Assembly: GCA_024291935.2 (NCBI GenBank)
Contig: CM044322.1
Location: 22,567,405 to 22,631,404 of the forward strand
Reading direction: 5' to 3'
Source: Okapia johnstoni
Lineage: Eukaryota > Chordata > Mammalia > Artiodactyla > Giraffidae
Length of the DNA stretch: 64,000 nucleotides
The notes under the pieces were generated by a model. The model saw only the letters and a program-made list of their open reading frames with translations, ran no database searches and was not told the origin of the DNA. This document shows, piece after piece, positions 23,400 to 33,654 of this stretch. The position numbers and the translations under genes were made by a program. Each line of letters starts with the position of its first letter. Position 1 is the first letter of the stretch.

Positions 23400-23960
23400 T
23401 CAGATTTGTAAAACCCCAGTCTAATCATGTTGGATTCCCTACTTAAAAATCCATCATTGTTGCTGTTTGAGTCTTTGTGACCCCATGGACTGTAGTCTTC
23501 CCAGGCTCCTCTGTCCATGGGATTACCCGGGCAAGAATACTGGAGTGGGTTGCCATTTCCTTCTCCAAGGGATCTTCCCAACCCAGAAATCAAATTTGTG
23601 CCTTCCGCTAAAAAACTCATAGTGGACTTCAATTATCTACAGAGCCAAGCCCAAAGCCAGATTTCTTAGTGGTACAATCAATGCTCTTCACATGTTTCAG
23701 TAGTGTCATTTGTAGCTGCCACACTCCACACATATGTATGTGCTTTAACCCTGCTGAACTGCCCCTTTCCCTGAACTCACTCTGTCCTGTCCCTCTTTGG
23801 GGCTTCTGCATACCCTCTGTTCTTTCTACCTAGAGCACACTCCCCTTCTTTATTTATATGTCCAAAAAGACTGCTAATCGTCCTCAAAGTACCAGCCCCA
23901 ATTTCACTTTCTCTGAAGTTCTTACCACTGATTTGTACTTCATCTTTTCCACTTCAAGGC
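23400..23960 (+). mobile_element. L2 LINE 3' region, sense, split by a SINE
   Basis: After removal of the SINE the segments ttccctacttaaaaatcc, aattatctacagagccaagc, ttgaccc-like codons and cttctttatttatatgtcc follow the order of an L2 3' region. Divergence is high. Confidence 0.5.
23458..23603 (-). mobile_element. Bov-A/Bov-tA SINE, partial
   Basis: Antisense copy with gtgaccccatggactgtag, gcaagaatactggagtggg and gggatcttcccaaccc. It lacks the tRNA-like 5' end beyond the B-box region. It interrupts the L2. Confidence 0.92.
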
Positions 23961-24017
23961 ACACAAGGATCAAGAGAGTTAATTAAGAAGCTAACCATTT
24001 AATTAAGGAGAAGTAAA

Positions 24018-24992
24018 CCCTCATGCCCTGTTGGTGGAAACGTAAATTGATACAGCCACTTTAGAAAACAATATGGAGGTTCTTTAAAAAACAAAAACTA
24101 GACCTACCATCTGACCCAGTAATCCCATTACTGGGCATATGCCCAGAGAAAACCATAATTCAAAAAGATGCCTGCACCCCAATGTTCACTGCAGCACTAT
24201 TTACCTTAGCCAAGACATGGAAGCAACGTAAATATCCATCAACAGAGGAATGGATAAAGATGTGGTACATATATACAATGGAATATTACTCAGCCATAAA
24301 AAAGAATGGGCTGGGTCCATTTGTAGAAACGTAGGAAGTCTCATGCAGAGTGAAGCAAGTCAGCAAGAGAAAAACAAATATTGCATATTAATGAATATAT
24401 GTGGAATCTAGAAAAACAGTATGCACGCGTACTAAGTCACTTCAGTCGTGTTTGAATCTTTGTGACCCCATGGACAGGAGCCTGCCAGTCTCCTCTGTCC
24501 ATGGGGATTCTCCAAGCAAGAATACTGGAGTGAGTTGCCATTCTGTTCTCCAGGGGATCTTCTGAAACCAGGGATTGAACCTGGGTCTCTTGCATTGCAG
24601 GCAGCTTCTTTACTGTTTGAGTCACCAGGGAAGCCTATAAATATGGTATAGATGATCTTATTTGCAAAGCAGAAATAGAGACCTAGATATAGAGAACAAA
24701 TATATAGATACCAAGGGGGAACCAGGCGGGTGGAAGGAATTGGGAGATTGGGATTGGCACATGTACACTATTGATACTATGTATGAAACATAAATAATGA
24801 GAATATACTCTATAGCACAAGGAACTCTTCTTAATGCACTGGGGTGATCTGAATGGAAAGGAAGTCCAAAAGGGAGAAAATGTGTGTATATGTAGGGCTG
24901 ATCCATTTTGCTGCACAGCAGAAACTAACGCAACATTGTAAAGCCACTATACTCCAATAAAAATTAATTAAAATGTAATAAAAAAATTTTTA
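24018..24992 (+). mobile_element. 5'-truncated ruminant L1 with 13-bp TSD
   Basis: Sense L1 from the last part of ORF2 (cccagtaatcccattactgg, then acaatggaatattactcagc) through the 3' UTR to an A-rich tail. The perfect 13-bp direct repeat aaggagaagtaaa at 24005-24017 and 24993-25005 defines the insertion. A Bov-tA inserted later at 24422-24635. Confidence 0.95.
24422..24635 (-). mobile_element. Bov-tA SINE inside an L1 3' UTR
   Basis: Antisense full-length copy from actaagtcacttcagtcgtg to gagtcaccagggaagcc, antisense B-box gggattgaacctgggtc. The L1 resumes with tatggtatagatgatc. Confidence 0.95.
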
Positions 24993-25009
24993 AAGGAGAA
25001 GTAAAGTTT

Positions 25010-26460
25010 ATGTAGGCTCAAAATTGCAGGTGAGGGGTTGGCAGAATTGTGGACTCCCTCAAAGAGGATGAGACTCACATGAAAAAAATTCAGGGACAGG
25101 TGACTTTAACATGACTCAGGTGGGAAGTGTCAGTCTGTTGGGGAGGATGCTGGGTAGAAGACACTGGTATCAGAGATGCTCAAATGGGCTGTATGCAGTG
25201 CTCCAGGGTCAGGACTCTGCAAAGCAGATATGTAGAAGGCAGGCTGACTTACCTCGGACACAGAAGTCTCCTGGCACACATAACACAGCTAATATTGGTG
25301 GTGTGTCTATCTGGACAGTAGGTGCTTTTAAAAAGAGAGTCAGGGATGAGCTAGGAAGACAAAGTACAGTGCAATGGAAGGAAGGGAGAGAAGGGCAAAC
25401 TCTTTGCAGAGCAGAGCCAGTTTCGCATGTCACTGAAGCTCAGTGTCACTGATTTGGGAAACACGCCACTGACTTGAAATGAACCCCTGCCCATTTGCCC
25501 ACACTGCCATCTTGGGAAATTCACTTGCTTCCCTGTGCGCATTTACTGAGGGAAGTCTCCAGACTTCCCAAGAGTCCAAAGGAATCCTCTCTAGTTCAGA
25601 GCATCTGCCACACGCTGAGGTGACACAGGGTGACCTGACAACTCACAACACATCCTGCCGACTCCACAGTGATGAAAGGCCACTTACACTTTGAAATGCC
25701 TCCTAAAAGGCCCGCTGAGCTGGGGTACTTAGATGTGGGGTATCGTTTTAGATTTCTCCAACTTTGAACTCTGAAAGCAACTCTGCCCTTGTGGCCTTTC
25801 TGCCTTTAGTCCAGGTTGGAGGGGAGTTCCACATTCCATTAGCCAGCCATGCCCTGATCTTCACAAAGAGCCCGCGAAAGGAGAGGGTGTCCATAGGATG
25901 AGAGATGACTGGCAATTCTGCTTCCCGCTCGATGGAATCTGTGCCCAGGGATTCTGTCCCTCCGTAGCCTGCTCTTCTTTAGCTTTTTGCGCACCTCACA
26001 CTGAGCCTCACCCCAGAGTCAGAGAAACCTCTTTAGTCTGTCCTCCCATTATCTGGGGGAGTTCCTTGGAGAAAGGACTAGGTCTTCCTTTTGGAACCCC
26101 CAGCCCAACACAGAGCTTAGCACATAGTGAGTACTGAGTGTACCACAAAAATGAACTTGGCTTCCTCTCTTTCTCTTAACTCTTCTGCCCTCCTTTTACC
26201 TAATTTTCCCTCTTCTTTTTCATCTTTTCTCACAATCCAATCACAGTCAGGCTGGCAGAGCCTGTAAAAAGACCAGGCTGGTACCCCCAGTCAACTGGTG
26301 CCCATAACTTTCCAATTCTACTCTCTGAGAAACCAGAGCTTTCACCTTTTCAGGCCCCCTCCTGTATATGTCTCTGCTGTATCCCTCATTCACGATGTAC
26401 ATGGCCCTCTCTGGCACATCATCTTCCCAGGCAGAGCTTACAGCTTAAAATCCTTCTGCT
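25010..26460. other. no gene recognised
   Basis: Unassigned sequence. Overlapping open frames around 25111-25452 on both strands reach 113 codons without a recognisable domain. It could be unique intergenic or intronic DNA. Confidence 0.4.
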
Positions 26461-26463
26461 GCT

Positions 26464-26537
26464 CCATGAGAGACAATATGACCCAGTGGTTAAGGACCCT
26501 CCATGAGAGACAATACAGCGTAGTGGTTAAGGACCCT
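26464..26537 (+). repeat. 37-bp tandem duplication at a MIR head
   Basis: Unit 1 (26464-26500) and unit 2 (26501-26537) both begin ccatgagagacaata and end agtggttaaggaccct; they differ at about five central positions. The duplicated part contains the start of the MIR. Confidence 0.85.
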
Positions 26538-26775
26538 CCCACCTGGAGATGGATGGCCTTAGTTTGAACCTTGGCTCTGCCACTTTATTAGCTATGCTAA
26601 CTGCAGTGAGTTAATAAAAATCTTCATGCCTCAGTTTACTCAACTATATAATGGGAATGATAATAACACTACCTCCCTCATAGAGTTGTTTTGCAGGTTA
26701 ATACATGCAAGACATTCAAAACTGTGCTGAGCACTTGGTGAGCACCATCTAAGTGTTTGTTATTATTGTTTTTAA
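26501..26775 (+). mobile_element. MIR SINE, near full length
   Basis: Sense MIR: tagtggttaaggaccc (tRNA-like head), gaaccttggctctgccactt, cctcagtttactcaac, then cctccctcatagagttgttt and ctgagcacttggtgagcacc. It is the best preserved MIR in the window. Confidence 0.92.
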
Positions 26776-26826
26776 TACTATGGGGTAGTCACAGATACAT
26801 ATATTTTCAGGCATATAGCCTCAATA

Positions 26827-27120
26827 CAGTTGCCCATCGGTATCCACGGCAGGGGTGAAGGGGGGTTGTTCCAGAACCTCAATTCCTTTATATAAAATGC
26901 CTTGGTGTTTGAATATATCCTAAGGACACCCTCCCACATACTTTAAATCATCTCTAGACTACTTATTTAATACAATGTAAATGCTTTGTAAGTAGTTGCT
27001 GATGAGCAGCAAATTCAATTTTTGCTTTGGGGAACGTATGGAATTTTTTTCCTAAATAATTTTGACCTGCAGTTTGTTGAATACTCAGACGCAGCACCTG
27101 TGGATCCAGAGGGCTGGCTA
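26827..27120. mobile_element. Tigger/MER2-like non-autonomous DNA transposon
   Basis: Inverted ends cagttgccc and, reading inward from the other side, tagccagccc, each next to the TA dinucleotide expected of TcMariner-type insertion (26825-26826 and 27121-27122). The interior has atataaaatgccttggtg, ctttaaatcatctctagac and aatacaatgtaaatgct, as in MER2. It has no transposase. Confidence 0.8.
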
Positions 27121-27149
27121 TACTTACATCCTCAATCTCTCCATTTCCA

Positions 27150-27490
27150 GCAAATCTTCCTCCTCAGTCTGCAAACAGTTTCAAATCCCCTCTATCCTAA
27201 ATAAAACTCTCCTCCCACTCTGTCTCTACCTTAAGTTGTTTCTCTCTCTCTCCTTCCTTCCCTTCAGTCAACATCATTAAGTGAGTAATCTACGCTTACA
27301 ATCTTCACCTCCTCACCTCCCGTTCAGGAATCAATCCACAGCCATCTGGCTTTAGCTCCTGCCTCATCACTAACAGTGTTCACCCATAACCTCCCTCTTG
27401 CTATTTCTAATTACCTCTCTGTCACTTTTGACCATCTTGAAAGCTCACTCTTTCTTGAGTGTTTCTTTCATTTCTTCTTTTCAGGTTTTA
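27150..27490 (+). mobile_element. L2 LINE, reverse-transcriptase part, sense
   Basis: ctctggcttt-like and ctttagctcctgcctcatca segments precede ctgtcacttttgaccatctt, the decayed coding of an FD-V-DH RT motif. The remainder of the same L2 appears to lie at 28378-29520, on the far side of a nested block. Confidence 0.6.
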
Positions 27491-27499
27491 ACAGTTGGC

Positions 27500-28072
27500 T
27501 TTTGGTATGTTACACTAAGGTAATAATCCCCAAATCTCAGTAGTTTACACTAATAAAGGTCTCCTTTCTGCTCATGGCCTGCAGCAGCTGAGGGCTGAAT
27601 GTAGCTCTGCTCTTCCCTGTTCTTCATTCGGGGATCCAGGTGGAGGGAACAGACAAACCACATAGTGACTCCTAAATCTTCTGCTTGGATGTTGTGTGAA
27701 TCACCTTTCCTCATGTGCCATTGGCCAAAGCAAGTCATGTGGTCCAAGCCTGATATCAAGAAATCAAAGGAGTCCACTCTTCCCACCCGAAATGAGCAGG
27801 GCCAATGATCTTCTGGGCTTCCCTGGTGGTTCAGTGGTTAAAGAATCTGCCCACAATGTGGAAGACCTGGGTTCAATCCCTGAGTTGGGAAGATCCCCTG
27901 GAGTAGGAAATGGCAACCCACTCCAGTATTATTGCCTGGAGAATCCCCATGGACAGAGGAGCCTGGCGGGCTGCAGTTCATGGGGGCGCAAGGAGTGAGA
28001 CATGACTGAGGGACTAAACACAGCATAATGATCTTCCAGGAACGACAGTAAATAATAGGGAACAATAATACA
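27500..28072 (-). mobile_element. MaLR/MLT1-like LTR, antisense, inside L2
   Basis: atctcagtagtttacac near the start, cattggccaaagcaagtcat and gatatcaagaaatcaaag later correspond to the layout of the two LTR-like blocks at 11.3 and 21.4 kb. It is interrupted by a Bov-tA. The subfamily is uncertain. Confidence 0.5.
27815..28026 (+). mobile_element. Bov-tA SINE with perfect 10-bp TSD
   Basis: Sense copy from gggcttccctggtggttcag to gacatgactgagggactaaa. The repeat aatgatcttc at 27804-27813 and 28027-28036 marks the insertion. Confidence 0.96.
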
Positions 28073-28080
28073 ATCTACCA

Positions 28081-28368
28081 CAGGGGTCCCCAAGCCCCAG
28101 GCCACGGGCAAGTACCAGTCTGCAGCCTGTTAGGAACTGAGCCACACAGGAGGAGGTGCACAGTGAGCAAGCAAGCAAAGCTTCATCTATATTTACAGCT
28201 GCTCCCCATCACTCACACTACCACCTGAGCTCCACCTTCTGCTGAGTGAACTCAATAAATGTAATGTGCTTCAATCACCCAGAAACCATTCTGCCCCTCT
28301 GCCCAGTCCATGGGAAAACTGTCTTCCATGAAGCTGGTCCCTGGTGCCATAAAGGTTGAGGACTGCTG
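28081..28368. mobile_element. hAT-Charlie (MER1-type) DNA transposon remnant
   Basis: It starts caggggtccccaag and ends, reading inward from the far side, cagcagtcctcaacc: inverted terminal repeats of the hAT type. An 8-bp duplication with one mismatch (atctacca 28073-28080, atctaccc 28369-28376) is the size hAT transposases make. The interior ggtaccagtctgcag-like and atttacagctgctccccatc segments fit a MER1-like element. It is non-autonomous. Confidence 0.85.
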
Positions 28369-28377
28369 ATCTACCCC

Positions 28378-29520
28378 ACCGGTTCCCCTTCTACCTTTCT
28401 AATAGCTTGTTTGGGCTTAGCCTCTCTCACTCTATCATGTTGATCTACCCACTTCCTAAATGTTGATGCTCTTCAGAGCTTCTTGCTGTCCAAATCCTCT
28501 ATAGGTAATTCTATCCATGCTTTTAACTCCAGTAAGCATCTATATTCTTATGACTTGCTTCTACATTTGTAACACAGACCACCACTGGAAGCAGTCCCTG
28601 GAATTTAACCTGTCCAAAATTCAACTCATTTTCTTACCTTCATATCCCTTTATTCTCCAAAATGGTTAATGACAATGTTGTTAATCCAAATCAGAAAACT
28701 GGGAAGGATGAATTATTCCCCCTTTTCATCCTATCCAGTGAAACAACTACAATCCATTCCACCTTTAAGATAAATCTCCAATCTCTTCCCCGACTATTTA
28801 CATTATTACCTGAGCTTGGGCTCTAACTGTTTCTTGCCTAAATATTAGTGATTCTTTAATTGCCTGCCTGCTTCTGTCACTCTTCACTCAGACCCATGCC
28901 TGCATCGTAGCAAAAGCTATCCCCTCCACTCTAATCTTCTCCACTCCAATCTCCGGAGTGGGATCCTTCCACTCTGATCTTCTCTGCTTAAGAAACTTCA
29001 GAGGCTGTCCCCTTAACCCGCAGAAAAATTTGGGCTCCAGACAATGGCATTCAAGGCTCTTCACCACCAGGATCCTACTGTTCTTTTCATCACCCTATCT
29101 TGTTACTCACCATCTCGCACCCTCTGCTTTACTGTATTGGACTTATTATTTTATCGAAATGCCTCACGGTGTTTCTCACTCCCAGGTGTTTCCTCATGCC
29201 ATTCCCTCTGTCCAGATGCTCTTCTCAGCATCTTTCTTTGCTGAACTCCTACTGACCCTTCAAGATCTAGTCTTAACACCTTTCGTAAGACCATCCCCCC
29301 AAACTTGGCCCATTCCCTTGGCCCCTACTTCACAACAAGTAACAGCATTCGTTTCTACAACATGAATCATGTTACTTCATTCATGCGTTTCTCTTCTATT
29401 GATATATAGATTAGTGGTTTCCACAGCAGGAACTGAATTATTGTCATCTTTGAAATTGCTCAGGAAAAAAACACAGTATGTAAGTGTTGGCTACTCAGTA
29501 AATGTTTGTTGAGGGAATGA
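28378..29520 (+). mobile_element. L2 LINE 3' half, sense
   Basis: Landmarks in order: ggttccccttctaccttt, aacctgtccaaaattcaact, aagaaacttcagaggctgtc, ggcattcaaggctcttcacc, a leucine-rich CDS remnant, and the 3' end ctcagtaaatgtttgttgag. About 1.1 kb with stops throughout. It continues the L2 of 27150-27490. Confidence 0.8.
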
Positions 29521-29524
29521 CATA

Positions 29525-30505
29525 GTCCAGTCCATGGCACATGAACACAATGGGCAGATTTTCCCAGTTATTGGTTTTACTCTCTGGCTGCCTGCTGGTT
29601 CCAGGATTCATAGTCCCCTTTGTTGTTGCCTTTGTGTTAAACACGGTCTCTCGGGCAGTTCCACTAGCATGAATCTGATTGTTCTAGCCTCATAGAATTC
29701 CTTAGCAGACCTCCCTTTCCCAGAGCCTGTCTCTCCAAGTAACAAGGCTCCTCTGTAGCTGGACTCCCTGGTCTCCAGCTTTCTGTGGAGAAACGCCCCC
29801 TCTGGCCAACTCAGGCACTCCTGAGACTTTCCGGGAGCCCTCCAAACCTGGATTACATCGTCATACTTGCTGTCTCCAGTGTTTCTCACTGTTGCCTGTG
29901 TATCTCCACCAAGACTAGCTAAGGACTTTGCAGGACCCAATGCAAAATGAAAATGTGGGGTTCCTTGTCCCAACACAATTAAGGAATTCACAATGCAGTA
30001 AGTCAAGCACCAATGCCTTCTGAGCATAGGGCCCTGTGTGATCATATGATTCTCATGTTCAGGAAGCTGGACTTCAGCAATACATCCCAGTCCAAGCAGA
30101 AGTCACATGTCAGAGGTCAAGGTAGGAACATACCAATTCTTCAGGAAAACGAATTAGCAAGGGTGAAGAGAGAATGCATTTTTGCCTGCATGAGGACAAA
30201 ATTATTAGACATAATCTGCTAAGATAAGTTAATTCTGAATAAGGTCTTTAATTAATGCAGTTGAAAAAGGGAGTTTTAAAAATTGTGTATGTGTGTGTGT
30301 GTGATTAATATATATGATTTTTTGGTTAAGTAAAGGGTTTGGCCCAATGCCATGTAGAAGTTATTTTAAAAGTAAGAATAAGCTATCTCATTAGAAGCAC
30401 TTTGTAATTATGAAGAAATTGCTTGTCATTTGTTTGCATCAATTCAGGAGATGTAGAGTGATGTTAATTCCTTGGCTTCAGGGTGTGAGCACTAAGTGCC
30501 TTTAT
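29525..30505. other. no gene recognised
   Basis: Mostly unassigned. A segment at about 29915-30045 (gacccaatgcaaaatgaaaa, agggccctgtgtgatca) looks like an old dispersed repeat I cannot name. A short (GT)n lies at 30290-30303. A minus-strand frame of 145 codons at 29608-30045 overlaps it and has no known relatives. Confidence 0.4.
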
Positions 30506-30511
30506 CTCGGT

Positions 30512-30965
30512 TGACAAAAAATTAATCAGTCGATCTAAGAAAAAAAATGGGAAATTTTATTTGAGCCAAATTTGAGGATTACAACCCTGAAAGAAAGAGC
30601 ATCTCAGAAAGCTCTGAGAACTGTTCTTCTCATTAGAAGTCAAAGCACAGTTATATAAATCTTTTTTGATACAGAGGACTGTACATCAAATGATGTATTT
30701 CTGACAGTTCACATGATCCAGATCTAAGGGTCATCGTGGTAGGTCACGTGACCCCATACAAGCTCAAGAAGGAATGTTATCTTGAGGGAGTTGTCTTTTT
30801 GATGCTAGGAGAATGCTGCTCTTTATGATTGAGCAGGTATTCCTGCTGATGGGGGCGGTTGGACCAATGCATCCTGCAGATACGCAATGCACAGTGTGGG
30901 GAGAGAGCAGGCCAAAGGGCAGAGAAAGTTTTCTTGTCTCACCATAAAATATGAATTTTACTTCA
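30512..30965 (-). mobile_element. ERV-type solo LTR, antisense
   Basis: The block begins tgacaaaaaatt and ends ttttacttca, so on either strand it has TG...CA ends. On the minus strand a poly(A) signal (aataaa within ggctcaaataaaatttccc) sits about 50 bases before the 3' end, as in an LTR R/U5 boundary. I see no internal retroviral genes beside it and no clear TSD, so it is probably a solo LTR. The family is not identified. Confidence 0.5.
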
Positions 30966-31128
30966 CACCTTCTACTAGGGCTCTGCCAGAGACGATAGAA
31001 GGACAGGCAATAGGCCTGGTGGGCTTTGAGAACTCATTCGTTTGACTGTTTACTCAAATAAACATATATTAGGACTCTTTTCATGTCCATGACTTAGGTG
31101 CAGAGGTTTCCCCATAACAAGGACACGT

Positions 31129-31341
31129 ATACTAATTTGCTTCAGTCATGTCTGACTCCTTGCAACCCAATGGACTGTATCCGGCCAGACTTTCCTGTCC
31201 ATGGGACTCTCCAGGGAAGAATACTGGAGTGAGTTGCTGTGCCTTCCTCCAGGAGACCTTCATGACCCAGGGACAAAATCCACATCTCCTATGTCTCCTA
31301 CGTTGGTAGGCAGGTTCTTTACCGCTAGCGCGGAAACAGGG
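31129..31341 (-). mobile_element. Bov-tA SINE
   Basis: Antisense copy from actaatttgcttcagtcatg through ctggagtgagttgctgtgcc to ctttaccgctagcgcggaaa. It is more diverged than the other Bov-tA copies, particularly in the tRNA-like half. Confidence 0.9.
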
Positions 31342-31344
31342 GAT

Positions 31345-31820
31345 TAACTTTGGAGACTGACAGCTAGCTGCATCATATATCACACAGCAGCCTTTTCAGC
31401 ACTCACTGGAAGCTTACAGTGAAATAAAGCTTACACTTACAAATAAAATAATAGCGGGGTTGGGGCATAGTGTCCTTGTGGGAGGAAGGGAGGGCCTGGG
31501 TTGGGAGTTGGAAGAATTTTTTCATCTCTTTTAGTCTTTCTCTTCCCTCTTTCTCCAACCTAATGCTATTAATGCAAATGAGGAGGTCACTGTTTCCGGA
31601 ATCTGCCCCAGGTGAACATCAAGCTGCTGCCAGTTGTCACAGTCCTGCCCTAGTGCTGGGAGATGCTTCCAGCAAACCTTGCATATGTGGAGCATCTTCC
31701 TACTTTTTTCATTTTGATCCTCACAAAAATAATAGGTTGAACCATATGAAACTGCCATTTCCGTAGGCTAAATATAGCCAATTGTTGACAATTTCATATG
31801 GTTCAGTTTCACACCACACA
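31345..31820. other. no gene recognised; contains an inverted repeat
   Basis: Unassigned. At 31738-31805 tgaaccatatgaaa pairs perfectly with tttcatatggttca (14 bp) across a loop of about 40 bases that itself contains ggct...agcc. Confidence 0.5.
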
Positions 31821-31824
31821 ATAT

Positions 31825-31945
31825 GGTCTAATCATCTCCATTTTCTCAGTAGCCAAACCAGAAGCTCAGAGAGATTTTACTGACCTCACAGAGCCAGGCA
31901 TGGGGTTTGTGAACTCACACTCAGATTCCTGCTCTTTCTCCACGT
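31825..31945 (-). mobile_element. MIR SINE fragment, antisense
   Basis: The plus strand shows ctccattttctcagtagcc, agctcagagagattttac and aactcacactcagattcctg, the antisense MIR core in order. Confidence 0.7.
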
Positions 31946-31989
31946 TTGGTGCCACTTTGGTGTAAATAGCAAATCAGCCTCAGGCAGCG

Positions 31990-32500
31990 ACACACAGGTT
32001 GGAAGTCTTGAGTTAATGTGTCTTAACTGTCTTTTTTTTTTTTTTCCAGATTCAGTAATGGTTCGTTGTACAAACTCATTCATTTTTAATCAGTTGACTG
32101 TAATGATTTGTTACAAATGATCTTTAATTCTCAGCTGCGGTTAATCAGTACTGAAAAGCACTTTTCCTGTTATTTTATTTGGATAGGACTCTTAGTGAAA
32201 TACTTGCCTGCCATTATTTAATCACTTGTTTGTTTTCCCTCTGCATGCAGTTTCTAGCAGCATACAGCCGTGTTTAACGTGGGCATTTCCCCTTTACTTA
32301 GTGAATCGAGTTCTCCAAGCTGTAGGTACAGGGAGATGTAGGGACCTCTGAGGGTTCATGTTGTGGTTTGATGCTAACTGACCCTCCTCTGCACACCAAG
32401 CACAAAGCCAGGTGCTGAGAACATGCCGTCTTATATGTAAAGATTATTATGAGCGTTAACGGTATAGAGAAGAGGAGATGGAGGGAATGTTACCTAAACC
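31990..32500. other. non-repetitive AT-rich stretch, possible conserved element
   Basis: No repeat signature and no coding frame. Homeodomain-like TAAT motifs, an E-box (cagctg near 32132) and ttaatcagt motifs recur between 32080 and 32280. This is compatible with a conserved non-coding element, but only cross-species alignment could show it. Confidence 0.25.
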
Positions 32501-32509
32501 ATCCCTGGA

Positions 32510-33080
32510 GTGTCAGGAGGTCTTCCTGAAGGAGACGATCCAGGAAGATAACTATTAACCAGGCAGATGGGCCAATAGATGCAAAGGCCCAGAGAGTGAG
32601 AGCTTGGAAACTGGGAAAGTGCAAGTAGTCGAGCTTGGCTGGAGGACAGGGAGCAGGCAGGGGAGGGCGGCAACAAGAGTAGAGGTCAGGGCAGGATCAG
32701 ATCATGAAACAGCTTGGGCACACCTTAAACCTTGAAAGGTTTAACAGAGGAAATAACCTGAGTAGTTTTACTTTAGAAATATTCTGGGGCTTCCCAGGTG
32801 GCTCTAGTGGTAAAGAACCCACCCGCCAGCGCAGGAGATCTAAGAGATGTGGGTTCGACCCCTGGGCTGAGAAGATCCCCTGGAGGAGGGCATGACAACC
32901 CACTCTAGTATTCTTGCCTGGAGAATTCTCTGGACAGAGGAGGCTGGCGGGCTACAGTCCATGGGGTCACAAAGAGTTGGACATGGCTGAAGGGACTTAG
33001 CCTGCATGCAGAAACATCCTAAGAGCAGAATGAAGAATGAATTGGAAGCAGGCTGACAGTGGAGGCAGGAACCTAAATGA
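32510..33080 (+). repeat. old dispersed mammalian repeat, unnamed, split by a SINE
   Basis: Segments aggcagatgggccaatagat, gcaaaggcccagagagtgag, gatcagatcatgaaacagc and, after the SINE, gaagcaggctgacagtggag follow the order of a common old mammalian repeat. A second copy lies at 54765-55330. I cannot name the family with confidence. Confidence 0.5.
32786..33009 (+). mobile_element. Bov-tA SINE with imperfect TSD
   Basis: Sense copy from ggggcttcccaggtggctct to acatggctgaagggacttag. Flanks agaaatattct (32775-32785) and agaaacatcct (33010-33020) match at 9 of 11 positions. Confidence 0.95.
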
Positions 33081-33083
33081 TGA

Positions 33084-33172
33084 TGAAGAAAAGGTGAGGG
33101 GGAGGAGAGAAAGTGCTGGAGTAAGAGGATGGAGAAGGAGGAGGGGGAGGAGAAGAGGAAGGAGGGGAAAAA
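33084..33172 (+). repeat. purine-rich (GGA/GAA) tract
   Basis: Nearly pure A/G for about 90 bases, with repeated ggagga and gaagga units and several GGG runs. It is a simple-sequence, potential triplex-forming tract. Confidence 0.8.
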
Positions 33173-33179
33173 ACATGCA

Positions 33180-33650
33180 AAGGATGCTAGAACCCTGGGC
33201 AAAGTGAGTAGCTATGGGGACGGGGAGAAACAGTGGATTGAAGTGATTGCCGGACCAGAACAAAGATGTGGTGAAGAAAGGTACAGAAGATGAATTTCCA
33301 GTTTTGCACTTTCAGGGCTAGGCTGAGGCACTTGCTTGCCATCCAAAGAGATTAAATGCTGGGACTCCAGGCTGGGCCCATTGGCAGGATCAGCTGTCCC
33401 AGCAGACAGTGCTAAGAGCTAGGCTCTGTTCTGAGCCATCAGCTCTCTTGAGGCCAGTACGACCTGCTTTGGGTAATTTGGTGATGATCTTGACCAATGT
33501 AAGAACTGAACATCTTTTACCCCTAGATTCTGGTATTTCTGGCATCGCCATTCAAAGATTTCAGTCAACCCTTGGAGCTGAATGATTCTAGAAGATTACC
33601 TTTCCCATTCATTTTGTCCAAGTGTTAGAGAACTGTTGATCAAAAAAACC
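33180..33650. other. no gene recognised
   Basis: Unassigned sequence between the purine tract and an LTR. No open frame or repeat signature I can support. Confidence 0.4.
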
Positions 33651-33654
33651 ACCC

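Noticed and set aside
26464..26537. CRISPR-like repeat pair
   Set aside because: Two adjacent units without spacers in a mammalian MIR; simple tandem duplication.
33084..33172. Coding potential of the GA-rich tract (minus-strand Leu/Pro/Ser-rich frames)
   Set aside because: Simple-sequence DNA stays open in several frames. The peptide is compositionally biased and has no domain.
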